The notes under the pieces: generated by a model
Told to the model about the DNA's origin: nothing
Databases searched by the model: none
The model's input: the letters and a program-made list of their open reading frames with translations, nothing else
Position numbers and translations under genes: made by a program
Source of the DNA: an uncultured Prevotellaceae bacterium
GTDB lineage: Bacteria; Bacteroidota; Bacteroidia; Bacteroidales; Bacteroidaceae
DNA length: 32,823 nt
Assembly (NCBI GenBank): GCA_902769705.1
Contig: CACXPX010000037.1
Coordinates: 1-32,823, forward strand
Reading direction: 5' to 3'
Shown here: piece by piece, positions 18,003 through 26,381 of the stretch
Layout of the letters: every line of letters starts with the position of its first letter
How positions within the stretch are numbered: position 1 is the stretch's first letter

Positions 18003-20066
18003 ATGAAACTACGAATAACTCTTTTGACATTGCTCCTGTTGGTGCTGGGCGGCAGTGCATGGGGCGCCATTTCCTCGAAAAAGGGAAAGAAGGGAGAAGT
18101 TCCCTACACCGTTTATCCGATTCCTCACGAACAACTGAAGGCGTCTGGTACGGCTACGTTCTCGCAGAAGGTGGATGTGGTGGCCGAAATGGGTATCGAC
18201 CGTTACACGTGCGACAGAGCTCAACAGATTCTTACCGAGCATGGTTTGCAAATCAACTTCGAGGATAAAAACCAACCGCCATCCCCTGATGCCTATCCAT
18301 CTCCCAACGTCTCTACAGTCTATCTGGGCTTGAATGGTTCGGGTGGGATGATAGACCGCATGGCAAAGAAATGGAAACTGAGCCGCAAGGTATTCGCGTT
18401 GGATAAATACGACCGCCACGTGGTGGCTTTGCGCAGCAGGAAGAATGGCGTTGCCGAAGTGATTGTGCTGGGCGAGAATACTGATGCCGTGTTCTGTGGA
18501 CTGGCCACGTTGGAGCAGATGCTCGACCAAGGGACGAAACAGTTGCCTTGCGCCACGTTCTACGATTATGCCGACGTGCAGAACCGAGGCATCATTGAGG
18601 GCTATTATGGTGTGCCCTACAGCATGGAGGTGACAGCCGACTTGTTCCGTTTCATGGCTCGCTACAAGTTGAACATGTATATGTATGGCGCGAAAAGCGA
18701 CCCCTATCACTCACGCTATTGGGACAGGGCCTATCCTGAGAAGATCAATGACGACCAGCGTCGGTTGGGGCTGATGACGCAGGACATGATGCGACATTTG
18801 TGCGATGTGGCCCACCAGTCGAAGGTGAACTTCATTTGGGCCATCCATCCGGGACAGAACTTCACGAACGCAGGCAGCACGGACGTCATCGACCGTATCA
18901 TGTCGAAGTTCGAGAAGATGCATGCGCTGGGCGTGCGCCAGTTTGGTGTGTTTGTCGATGATGTGGGAGTGCCCAACGATGCGGCGACACTCAAGTTAGG
19001 GGCTGACCGGTTGACCATGCTGCAACAACGCATCGACCAGAAATGGAACCAGAAGGGAGCGGTGGCAGCAGATACTGTGAAGCCGTTGCACTATGTACCG
19101 CAACTCTACGCTTTTAGTTGGGTGAAGCCCGATGTGGCGCGCCGGTTCTGGGAGTCGTTGAGGCCTGTGCCGTCGAAGGTTAATCTTTATATAACGGGGA
19201 AGAATGTGTGGTCGGTGCCCAACAATAAAGACCTTGCCGTGCTTGACGACTATCTGGGGCGCGATGTGTCGTGGTGGTGGAACTATCCATGCAACGACAA
19301 CGACATGACGAAGATATTCCCAGCCGACACTTACACAAACTTTTTGGACGAGACACATATAGCCAACACCGAGCGGCTGGAGAATGGCTTGCGGCTGAGA
19401 ACGCTCATCATCAATCCCATGCAGCAGGGCGAACTCTCGAAGATAGCACTCTTCAGCGTGGCCGACTATGCGTGGAACATGGCAACGTTCGACAACATGA
19501 AGAGTTGGCAGGCTGCGTTGCCAGCCATCGTGGGCAAGGAGCGTGAGAAGTCGTTCGAGACGTTGGTGCCCCATCTGCGCTATTACGACGAGTTGGCACC
19601 TCTTGGCCGACTGATCAACACTTACAAGAAGGCCTATGGAACGGGGAATGAACTGTCAGCTGCGGCAGCCTTGTTGGAAGAGTTGCAACGCATCAGCGGT
19701 GAATGTGACGTGATTGCGTCGATGGCCGATAGCGAAAGCGAGAGCGACCGCCTGTTCTATGCTGACCTGCGGCCGTGGTTGCTGAAGCTGAAAGCTATGG
19801 TCGATAATGCCAGCGTGATGATTCATGCGCTGAGTGCTGATAAAGATACACCGGTGGACCGTGTGACGTTTGCCAAGAGTTGGTCGGCCATCGAAGGCAT
19901 GGAGAAAGACGAACGCTATCAGTTTGATGTCTTGACGGGTATGGATGCGGATATTGCCCTTTCTGTACGCACGGCAGAACCTTCAGCCCGTCTGTTTCGT
20001 CCGTTCCTCGACTGGCTGTTGCAGCAATTTGAAGGAGCTGTAAAGTCAGGTGAATCTGAGAATTAG
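18003..20066 (+). CDS. GH84 beta-N-acetylglucosaminidase (O-GlcNAcase/hyaluronidase-like)
   Basis: Removes terminal beta-linked GlcNAc from glycans by substrate-assisted catalysis. A signal peptide (residues 1-21, LLTLLLLVLGGSAWG) sends it out of the cytoplasm. An N-terminal alpha/beta domain of the GH20b type covers about 35-185. The catalytic barrel (about 190-490) opens with GIIEGYYGVPYS (196-207). It carries the consecutive aspartates D319-D320 in FGVFVDDVG, the polarising residue and general acid of the family. A helical C-terminal part follows to residue 687, without obvious carbohydrate-binding modules. It has its own consensus promoter and a shared terminator with the convergent GH35 gene. 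Family assignment is firm; host mucin or glycosaminoglycan fragments are the likely substrate by inference. Confidence 0.93.
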   Translation: MKLRITLLTLLLLVLGGSAWGAISSKKGKKGEVPYTVYPIPHEQLKASGTATFSQKVDVVAEMGIDRYTCDRAQQILTEHGLQINFEDKNQPPSPDAYPSPNVSTVYLGLNGSGGMIDRMAKKWKLSRKVFALDKYDRHVVALRSRKNGVAEVIVLGENTDAVFCGLATLEQMLDQGTKQLPCATFYDYADVQNRGIIEGYYGVPYSMEVTADLFRFMARYKLNMYMYGAKSDPYHSRYWDRAYPEKINDDQRRLGLMTQDMMRHLCDVAHQSKVNFIWAIHPGQNFTNAGSTDVIDRIMSKFEKMHALGVRQFGVFVDDVGVPNDAATLKLGADRLTMLQQRIDQKWNQKGAVAADTVKPLHYVPQLYAFSWVKPDVARRFWESLRPVPSKVNLYITGKNVWSVPNNKDLAVLDDYLGRDVSWWWNYPCNDNDMTKIFPADTYTNFLDETHIANTERLENGLRLRTLIINPMQQGELSKIALFSVADYAWNMATFDNMKSWQAALPAIVGKEREKSFETLVPHLRYYDELAPLGRLINTYKKAYGTGNELSAAAALLEELQRISGECDVIASMADSESESDRLFYADLRPWLLKLKAMVDNASVMIHALSADKDTPVDRVTFAKSWSAIEGMEKDERYQFDVLTGMDADIALSVRTAEPSARLFRPFLDWLLQQFEGAVKSGESEN

Positions 20067-20106
20067 GAAGACATTAGCATCTTTTCTTAGTAAACGACAC
20101 CCATAG

Positions 20107-20150
20107 AAAACCCCTCTGAATCTTTTAGCGGAGATTCAGAGGGGTTTTTC
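20107..20150. terminator. Bidirectional terminator between convergent GH84 and GH35 genes
   Basis: A 17-bp perfect stem (20107-20123 with 20132-20148) and an 8-nt loop. It has T-rich sequence on the + side and A-rich sequence on the left, which reads as T on the minus strand, so it can serve both genes. Confidence 0.93.
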
Positions 20151-20175
20151 TTTTTCTAGCAAAGGCAAGGGAGAC

Positions 20176-22593
20176 TTAGTATATGAAGATTTTGTAGTCC
20201 TTCACACTACCTGGTGCACCTTGCTCGGCACGTGGCAGGTATTCGATGGCTGAAATGGTCTGCTCAGAGCCGAGGTCGATGACGAGCAGATGGGGCGTGT
20301 TCTGTCCGCGCTCAGTCTGCCAGTATGTCGACTCTTGCAGGTCGAACACCTTGTCGCCGGTGTGGTTGCCGTTTTCCTCTTCCGAGTTGGCGTACTTGCA
20401 AGTCCAAGGCTCACGGCTGATGCGCTTGCCGTCAGTGCCTTGCAGATAGAGTTCAGCGATGGCAACTTGCGATTTCCCATCTTGGGTGGACGCGCATTCA
20501 ATAGCGAGATAACGACCCTTGGCAGTCTTGTCGAACTGGATGGTTTGCCACCCGTTGCCAGCCTTGAAGGCTCCAGTGGCAACGGGTGTGGCGCTGTTGA
20601 GGTCGGGCTTGTCGCCGATGTTATTGTGCTTGTTCGACTTCTCTAACTGCAGCTTGTTCAGCTCTGGTTCAGCCTGTCCCCAAACGACAGCCTCACGAGG
20701 ACCTACTACATCGAGAACAATCACTTCGTTCTTTCCCTTCTTCAACCAGCAGCCAGGAACATAGAGTGTCTGCTGAGGACCTATCGACCAGATGCGTCCC
20801 ATCGGATGCCCATTCACATACACTTGTCCTTTTCCCCATGTCTCGAAGTTCAGGAAGGTGTCACCCACCTTGGTGAGGTTGAAGTAGCCACGATGGTAGC
20901 CTGGCATGGTGTAATCGTTAAATTGCTTCACTTTTTCATAGTCATGCATAAGGGCAAGCGCTGGAACGCGCTCTGTCATCTTACCCGCAGCAATATCGTC
21001 GTTAACACTCTTCGACCAATCGAGGGCTTTTTTGGCAGTCTCATAGTCGTCAGGGATGGCATAATTCGTCCAGTTCTTTGGTGTCAGCACCATCTCCATG
21101 TCGTCGTTCTCAGTGGTCAGCGTGACATCGCCTACGATACCCTTGAAGTCCTTGATGGCACGTCCAAAGTTGATGCGACCCATACCCTCGACAAAGATAG
21201 TCAAACTGCATCTCTTCTTAATGGCAGGAATGGTAATCGACTTCTCGTTCTTCACACGGTCAATCTTGCCAATATACTTTCCGTCGATGAACACCTGAGC
21301 AAAATCGTGGAACTCGCCGGAGAGGACGCTCTCGGAGGTGATTTCTGGCAGCATCGTTTTGTAAACCATCGTACCCCAGCCCATGTCCATCTCTTCAAAC
21401 GTCTTCAGACTTCCCTCGACAGGATTGTCCATCGAAATCATGAGGGGTGCAAACTCCGTCAGCTTGAACTTTGGAATGGTGATGATAGGCATCGGAGCCT
21501 TGGGAACAGCGGGGAGTTTCTTGTCTGAGTATTTCTGCATCATGGTGCGCAATTCCCAGAACTTAGGTGTAGCGAGACCGTATTCGTTGATGGGGGCGTC
21601 GTAATCGTAAGAGGTCACATCGGGTGCAAAGCCAGGAGAGTTGGCTCCAGCCCAATGACCGAATGAAGTACCTCCGTGAGTCATATAGAGCGAGAAACTG
21701 ATACCTTTCGAGAGCATCTCGTCCATCCCGTCCACCATATCTTTTGCAGGACGGGTCTCATGGCGAGCTCCCCACTTGTCGAACCATCCGCTCCAGAACT
21801 CAGAGCACATCTTCGGGGCGTTAGGACGCAGTTCACCAAGACGACGGAACTGGTCGTCGATGTTGGCACCCGTACCGAAGTTCATCGTCCATGTCAGGTC
21901 ATCGAGCCCGTTCTTCTCAAAGTTGCTTGACCAGTCGCATTGGAACAGAGACAGCTCCTTGCCATAGATGCCGCGCAGGCAGTCGCGAATCTCGCTGACA
22001 TAGGGTTTGTCCTCGCCATAGCTTCCATACTCGTTCTCTACCTGAATCATGATGATGGGGCCGCCGTTCTGTATGGTCAGCGGACGAAGCTGTTCGCCCA
22101 CTTTCTCCTCGAAGATCTTCACGCGCTCCATGAAGTATGGGTCACGTTCACGAAGTTTGATGTCCTTCTTCTTCAGCAGCCACCAGGGCAGACCGCCCAT
22201 CTCCCACTCGGCACAGACGTATGGGCCGGGGCGCACGATGACATACATGCCGTTCTTCTGTGCCAATCGGCAGAACTCGGCCACGTCGTTGTTGCCCGTG
22301 AAGTCGAACTCACCCTCGCGCTGCTCATGGATGTTCCAGAACACGTAGAGACACAATGTGTTCATGCCCAGCGCCTTGCACATCTTGATGCGATGTTCCC
22401 AGTAGGGACGCGGGATGCGGGGGTAGTGAACTTCGGCAGCCTTCACGATGAAAGGCTGGCCATTGAGAAGGAATGTACCTTGACCTGTGGTGAAAGTGCC
22501 GCCTTTGTTTGCAGCGTTGGCATGGGTTGGTGCACACATCAGTGCTATGGCCAGTCCCAATGCAGTCATTAGTCTTGATAATCTCATTGTCAT
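20176..22593 (-). CDS. GH35 beta-galactosidase with C-terminal carbohydrate-binding-like domain
   Basis: Releases terminal beta-galactose with retention of configuration. The protein has 805 residues and a signal peptide at 1-27 (ALGLAIALMCAPTHANA). The start could also be the Met two codons later. The GH35 barrel covers about 35-345. The acid/base is E188 in IQVENEYG and the nucleophile is E265 in MCSEFWSGWFD. Substrate-site sequences HYPRIPRPYWEHRI and RPGPYVCAEWEMGGLPWWL are also present. Beta-sandwich galactose-binding-type domains follow. The last about 140 residues look like an F5/8-type C (CBM32-like) module. A promoter at 22618-22650 suggests it can be transcribed apart from the lipoprotein gene 50 bp upstream. 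Together with the sulfatase and GH84, it fits trimming of sulfated host glycans. Confidence 0.94.
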   Translation of the reverse strand: MTMRLSRLMTALGLAIALMCAPTHANAANKGGTFTTGQGTFLLNGQPFIVKAAEVHYPRIPRPYWEHRIKMCKALGMNTLCLYVFWNIHEQREGEFDFTGNNDVAEFCRLAQKNGMYVIVRPGPYVCAEWEMGGLPWWLLKKKDIKLRERDPYFMERVKIFEEKVGEQLRPLTIQNGGPIIMIQVENEYGSYGEDKPYVSEIRDCLRGIYGKELSLFQCDWSSNFEKNGLDDLTWTMNFGTGANIDDQFRRLGELRPNAPKMCSEFWSGWFDKWGARHETRPAKDMVDGMDEMLSKGISFSLYMTHGGTSFGHWAGANSPGFAPDVTSYDYDAPINEYGLATPKFWELRTMMQKYSDKKLPAVPKAPMPIITIPKFKLTEFAPLMISMDNPVEGSLKTFEEMDMGWGTMVYKTMLPEITSESVLSGEFHDFAQVFIDGKYIGKIDRVKNEKSITIPAIKKRCSLTIFVEGMGRINFGRAIKDFKGIVGDVTLTTENDDMEMVLTPKNWTNYAIPDDYETAKKALDWSKSVNDDIAAGKMTERVPALALMHDYEKVKQFNDYTMPGYHRGYFNLTKVGDTFLNFETWGKGQVYVNGHPMGRIWSIGPQQTLYVPGCWLKKGKNEVIVLDVVGPREAVVWGQAEPELNKLQLEKSNKHNNIGDKPDLNSATPVATGAFKAGNGWQTIQFDKTAKGRYLAIECASTQDGKSQVAIAELYLQGTDGKRISREPWTCKYANSEEENGNHTGDKVFDLQESTYWQTERGQNTPHLLVIDLGSEQTISAIEYLPRAEQGAPGSVKDYKIFIY

Positions 22594-22617
22594 AGTTTTA
22601 TTTAGGTTTTCTGGTTA

Positions 22618-22650
22618 CAAAGATAATGATTTTATTTTGCATTTCACAAC
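22618..22650 (-). promoter_or_regulatory. Promoter for the GH35 gene
   Basis: On the minus strand: GTTG, 21 nt, TATCTTTG (box at 22618-22625), 24 bp before the start codon. The upstream half overlaps the last codons of the preceding gene. Confidence 0.55.
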
Positions 22651-24131
22651 TTTGCCTCTAAAACTCTTTTCAAAGTAGTGTTAATTCGTTCTTTGCTGGT
22701 TAGTCGCTGATGAATATTCGCCTTTTGAAGATCAATAGGCTTAGAGGCAAAGTCGGGCGTGTTGAACGAGTAGATGGTCTCGGCATCGTATTCTTTGGGA
22801 TTGCGTTGGGGCAATCGGAAAGGCTTCGAGGCTTTTCCTTGCTCGTCGATGTGAGCGAAATAAAGTTGTGTGTAAAGACCGTCATCGCGTCGGCTGGTGA
22901 ACACTATCCAACGTGAGTTCAGACTCCAATTGTGGAAGCTTTCGGCATCGTTGCTGTTGGCGTTATCCAACGGAAAGGCGTTGCCTGTGGTCAAATCCAT
23001 CATCCAAAGGTCGGCTTCAGGATGCCAGATAGGGAAGCAACCGTAGTCACTTAAGGTGTATAGTAGATAACGCCCATCGTAGGACAGCCGGGGCATGTTG
23101 GCGCTTTTTCCTGCACTACGGGCATCTACGATAGTCTCTATGTTTCTGCCCAATATTCCATTTGCTGGGTCGAACGATATGCGGAAGATGTCGTATTTCA
23201 CGTCACGATAGTGTTTCCAGATGCTATCCACACGTTGAGCCGAACAGAAATAGAGCCATTGCCCATCAGGTGAGAACGTCGGGTAGTTCTCCAATAGCCC
23301 GGTGGAGGCTACAATGCTGTCGAGTAAAATCTCATGCGTCTGCGGTTGGTAGATGATAATATCTGACTTATCGTCGTAGACTTCCACACGGCGATTGCTC
23401 AGTTGGTGGAAGTTCTGATGGGTTTGGTTGGTGGAGTAGGCAATAAACTGTCCTGAGGGATGCCAAAAAGGATAGACCATGCTACCGCCCAATTCTTCGT
23501 TGCGTGGTGCCAGAATGTCGATTTGCCCGTCGTGTCCCACAACGGTGGCTCCATGTTCGCCCCTCACGTGGAAGGTGAAAAGGTCGGGGTGGGTGCGATT
23601 GGGAGTGTGGCAGTTCATACAGTTTCCTCCTACGTTCTTGTTCTCCAAGATGGGCGTCTCTTCGAAGGTGGATAGTTCACGCTGGTAGAGGCCCATCGAA
23701 CCGTAGGTCTCATAACCAGGAGGAATCAGCCGGTAGGTAACACCCCATTCGCCCAGCGAATCGTTGCTCACGTAGATGGTGAAAGGTTTGTATTCGGTCC
23801 AAGTTCCCTTACTTCTAACGATGACTGTCACACTCAGGCTGTCGCCGATGTTCTGGGCGAGCAGCGTGTGCCATTTCTCGATGTCGAAGTCGGCAAACTC
23901 ACCATTGGTATTCAGCTCGTTCCCTTTGGCACCTTTCACGATGACATCCACTCGGTCGGCATCTTCTTCGTCCACATAGAAGTTCAGCGGTGCGATGCCC
24001 ACAGGGATGGTCACCCCTGTGTAGTCGGGCACAATCTTTGGAAGTCGGTCGCTCTTCTGTGGATTTTCGGGCAATGAAGAGCATGCTGACATCGTGGCGA
24101 TGATGGTGAGAAGTGTGAGCAGTTGTTTCAT
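22644..24131 (-). CDS. Lipoprotein with CxxCH haem-c motif and TolB-like beta-propeller
   Basis: I choose ATG at 24131, which gives a lipoprotein signal (MKQLLTLLTIIATMSAC, lipid on C17) and overlaps the upstream stop as ATGA; a longer frame would bury it. After PDYTGVTIPVGIAPLNF (35-51) comes a beta-rich N-terminal domain. Next is C171-M-N-C-H175, a c-type haem attachment motif, followed by LFTFHVRGEHG. The C-terminal 290 residues contain PD40/TolB-like blades: YPFWHPSGQFIAYSTN, NYPTFSPDGQWLYFCS, MPRLSYDGRYLLYTLS and WSLNSRWIVFTSR. I recognise this as a widespread Bacteroidales family, often next to a membrane protein like the one encoded upstream, but its function is not known to me. A redox or haem-sensing role is inference only. 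Confidence 0.82.
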   Translation of the reverse strand: MKQLLTLLTIIATMSACSSLPENPQKSDRLPKIVPDYTGVTIPVGIAPLNFYVDEEDADRVDVIVKGAKGNELNTNGEFADFDIEKWHTLLAQNIGDSLSVTVIVRSKGTWTEYKPFTIYVSNDSLGEWGVTYRLIPPGYETYGSMGLYQRELSTFEETPILENKNVGGNCMNCHTPNRTHPDLFTFHVRGEHGATVVGHDGQIDILAPRNEELGGSMVYPFWHPSGQFIAYSTNQTHQNFHQLSNRRVEVYDDKSDIIIYQPQTHEILLDSIVASTGLLENYPTFSPDGQWLYFCSAQRVDSIWKHYRDVKYDIFRISFDPANGILGRNIETIVDARSAGKSANMPRLSYDGRYLLYTLSDYGCFPIWHPEADLWMMDLTTGNAFPLDNANSNDAESFHNWSLNSRWIVFTSRRDDGLYTQLYFAHIDEQGKASKPFRLPQRNPKEYDAETIYSFNTPDFASKPIDLQKANIHQRLTSKERINTTLKRVLEAKL

Positions 24132-25438
24132 TTTCCTTGTCTTAGTTGTGTGGTTGCCCATGCGTGGTAGTGCCAATACGATTGGTTGTAAGGTGGGACA
24201 TCGAGCGACGGGTGCTGTCTGTTGCCTGTAGTGTTGATGGTGTTAATGAAAGAGACAGTTGTCTCAAACACCGACTTGTCGATGCCGATGGGCAACGAGT
24301 CGTTGGGGTGGGCGAGCAGCCAGTGGCCTGCGATGCACTCTTGTATGGCTTTCGGTGCCCGCTGTTGCTGATAGATGGTTCGCTCTTGTGCCAACCGCGC
24401 CACACCCTCCAGGTCTAACCTAAGCAGTTTGTATGCCATCAGGTAGTCGGCGGCCAATGTGTTCTCGGGGTTTTCTTTTGCCAATTCTTCCAATATTTGG
24501 TCTTTTGCATAGGCGAGTTCATCGTTTGTTTTCTGGCGTAACGCACGATTTCGTTCCAATCGTTCGTCATCCTTTTGAGCGATTTCTTTAGCCCAAGTAC
24601 CATAGAAGAGTGTCGAGCGCAGAATGTCGAGATATTTCTGTGCCACTTTCTGATTCCCGTTAATCAAACTGGTCTCCGCCAACCGCTGATAGAGACGGCC
24701 GCTCTTGTGGTTGTTGGGTAGTCGTTGCTTGGCATCGAAGGCAAATCTGTCGGCACTGTTCACCATGCCCAAGTCCCATGCAATATCGCTCAGTGAATAG
24801 AGTGAAAGCGGGTCCATTCGTACCGCATCCATCAATAATCCGTCGGGACCTATTTGTTTATAGTGGAACATTCTTTCCAATAGCAAACCCTTCTTGGCCA
24901 GCGCATAGTTGGTGGACCATATGCCGCAGGGCGTTTCGGGGGCATGGTTCCACGACTTTCGCAAGATGGCGTTCCACTTCTGCGTCCTTACCAGATAGTC
25001 GTAATCCACCGTCTCGCGAAACTGGTTGTTGGTTTTGTAATCTGAAGGAATGAATACGTAATAGAATAATGCCAACGAAGGAATGAGTGTCAGCGGATAT
25101 ACCCACGATAGCCCCAGCCGCATTTTCTTCAGCAGCCACCACAGGCATCCTTGCAACGCAATGGCCAGCAATGCCACGATAGCCGCGCCCAGCCATCCGA
25201 TGTGGAAGAACTGTGTCACAAACGACACGAAGAGTTCCTTCCACCCGTCGTCGGCCGCCCATTGCTCACGCAAGTAGTAGCCCGTCCAGCGGAACAGATG
25301 CCGTTGCTCGTGATAGTTCATCACGGCCCTATAGGGCAGTAGGCAAGCCATGAATATGCCCACACCCAACAAGGTGGTTAGCAATGGCTTCCATCCGTTT
25401 TTGGTTCTTTTTGTCAAAAGTTTCATCATCCGTGACAT
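24128..25438 (-). CDS. Inner-membrane protein with helical-repeat domain (DUF6057-like)
   Basis: Three hydrophobic segments lie in the N-terminal third (PLLTTLLGVGIFMACLLPY, GWLGAAIVALLAIALQGCLW and LIPSLALFYYVF). A roughly 270-residue helical, TPR-like domain with many basic and acidic residues follows, and a soluble C-terminus ending TTQLRQGK. It resembles proteins annotated as DUF6057 in Bacteroidales, by memory only. Start: an in-frame ATG exists at 25501, but the promoter box at 25449-25456 lies inside that extension. The start is therefore at 25438, or at 25429/25426 (MMKLLTKRTK). The stop overlaps the next gene's ATG (ATGA), so the membrane protein and the haem-motif lipoprotein are probably made together and may form one envelope complex. 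Confidence 0.72.
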   Translation of the reverse strand: MSRMMKLLTKRTKNGWKPLLTTLLGVGIFMACLLPYRAVMNYHEQRHLFRWTGYYLREQWAADDGWKELFVSFVTQFFHIGWLGAAIVALLAIALQGCLWWLLKKMRLGLSWVYPLTLIPSLALFYYVFIPSDYKTNNQFRETVDYDYLVRTQKWNAILRKSWNHAPETPCGIWSTNYALAKKGLLLERMFHYKQIGPDGLLMDAVRMDPLSLYSLSDIAWDLGMVNSADRFAFDAKQRLPNNHKSGRLYQRLAETSLINGNQKVAQKYLDILRSTLFYGTWAKEIAQKDDERLERNRALRQKTNDELAYAKDQILEELAKENPENTLAADYLMAYKLLRLDLEGVARLAQERTIYQQQRAPKAIQECIAGHWLLAHPNDSLPIGIDKSVFETTVSFINTINTTGNRQHPSLDVPPYNQSYWHYHAWATTQLRQGK

Positions 25439-25448
25439 TTTTCCTTCG

Positions 25449-25479
25449 CAAAGATACGCATTTATTTTGAAAAAGCAAT
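25449..25479 (-). promoter_or_regulatory. Promoter for the membrane protein/lipoprotein pair
   Basis: On the minus strand: ATTG, 19 nt, TATCTTTG (box at 25449-25456). It leaves only a few bases of leader before ATG 25438, supporting a start at or after that codon. Confidence 0.6.
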
Positions 25480-25516
25480 GATAAATAGCATGTTTCCTCA
25501 TTTATGAGCAGAATGC

Positions 25517-25593
25517 GATTGTGTCAATACGTTGAGACGTGTGGCGTCTAACTTGTTAATTCTCAATAAGATATGCTTTCGTGATTGTGTCAA
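25517..25593 (+). repeat. Direct repeat in the divergent promoter region
   Basis: GATTGTGTCAA occurs at 25517-25527 and again at 25583-25593, between the two divergent promoters. It may be an operator pair; no regulator is known. Confidence 0.35.
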
Positions 25594-25597
25594 CAGC

Positions 25598-25638
25598 TTT
25601 GAACCTATTGGCCGATTCGATATTTTTGCCTACTTTTG
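25598..25638 (+). promoter_or_regulatory. Promoter(s) for the TonB-domain protein gene
   Basis: TTTG (25598-25601), 19 nt, TATTTTTG (25621-25628) is a full consensus match. A second box TACTTTTG (25631-25638) has ATTG 20 nt upstream. The start codon is at 25668. Confidence 0.65.
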
Positions 25639-25667
25639 CAGTAGTGAAAACTTAAAAACATAAGGGT

Positions 25668-26381
25668 ATGACTAAAGGAAAATCAACTTGCAAGACGTTG
25701 AAGGACATCCGCAAACGGATTGCCCAAGCCAACGACATTGTTTATGAACCACACGAGTGCCGGTACGAAGGCCCGTGCATGGGTACTTGTCCTGCCTGTG
25801 AGGCAGAAGTTCGTTATCTGGAAACCCAACTCAATCGCCGAAGGATGCTTGGGCGGGCTATCTCGCTTTTAGGTGTGTCGGCAGGTTTTCTCTCTGCTTG
25901 CGCACAAACAACGGAAGGCGTGAAAGAGCCGACATTCGAAGTAGCGGGTGATGTGGAGAATGTGGAAACGTGGAAAAGTCCCGACACGATGACTGTGGGA
26001 AAGGTTGCTTTGCCCGAATTTCAGGTGATAGACACCATTCCGTCAATGAAATATGAAGAACCGCGTTTGTTTGGCGATATTGTTGAACAGATGCCAATGT
26101 TTCGTGGAGGTCAACAAAAACTCTTAGAGTATCTTCAAACCAACACCCGTTATCCCGAGTCGTTGGCGGAGACATGCGTCCAAGGGCGTGTTGTGGTCTC
26201 TTTTGTGGTGGAAAAAGATGGTAGTATCAGCGAACCGAAGGTAGTGAAGAGCGTCTGTCCAGAACTCGATGCTGAGGCTTTGCGCGTTGTGAGCAACATG
26301 CCCAAATGGCTTCCAGGTAAGTCAAACGGTCAAGCCACTCGTGTGAAATATGCCCTTCCTGTAGTTTTTCGACTCAAATGA
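25668..26381 (+). CDS. TonB C-terminal domain protein with Cys-rich N-terminus
   Basis: The 237-residue protein has three parts. A cytoplasmic N-terminus carries H29, C31, C37, C41 and C44 in PHECRYEGPCMGTCPACEAE, which looks like a metal-binding knuckle. One membrane helix covers about 61-79. The periplasmic part ends with a TonB C-terminal domain (about 150-237), with RYPESLAETCVQGRVVVSFV and the final YALPVVFRLK. Classical TonB transfers energy to outer-membrane transporters, but it has a short cytoplasmic start and a Pro-rich linker. Here the linker is short and not Pro-rich, so energy transfer is uncertain. The stop overlaps the start of the radical SAM gene (ATGA), implying a functional pair. 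Confidence 0.82.
   Translation: MTKGKSTCKTLKDIRKRIAQANDIVYEPHECRYEGPCMGTCPACEAEVRYLETQLNRRRMLGRAISLLGVSAGFLSACAQTTEGVKEPTFEVAGDVENVETWKSPDTMTVGKVALPEFQVIDTIPSMKYEEPRLFGDIVEQMPMFRGGQQKLLEYLQTNTRYPESLAETCVQGRVVVSFVVEKDGSISEPKVVKSVCPELDAEALRVVSNMPKWLPGKSNGQATRVKYALPVVFRLK

Noticed and set aside
20806-21528. 240-codon + strand frame within the GH35 gene
   Set aside because: Reverse-strand shadow of a well-supported enzyme gene.
24132-24176. Longer start for the haem-motif lipoprotein at 24176
   Set aside because: It would add 15 polar residues before the lipoprotein signal and overlap the upstream gene further; ATG 24131 gives a clean lipobox and ATGA coupling.
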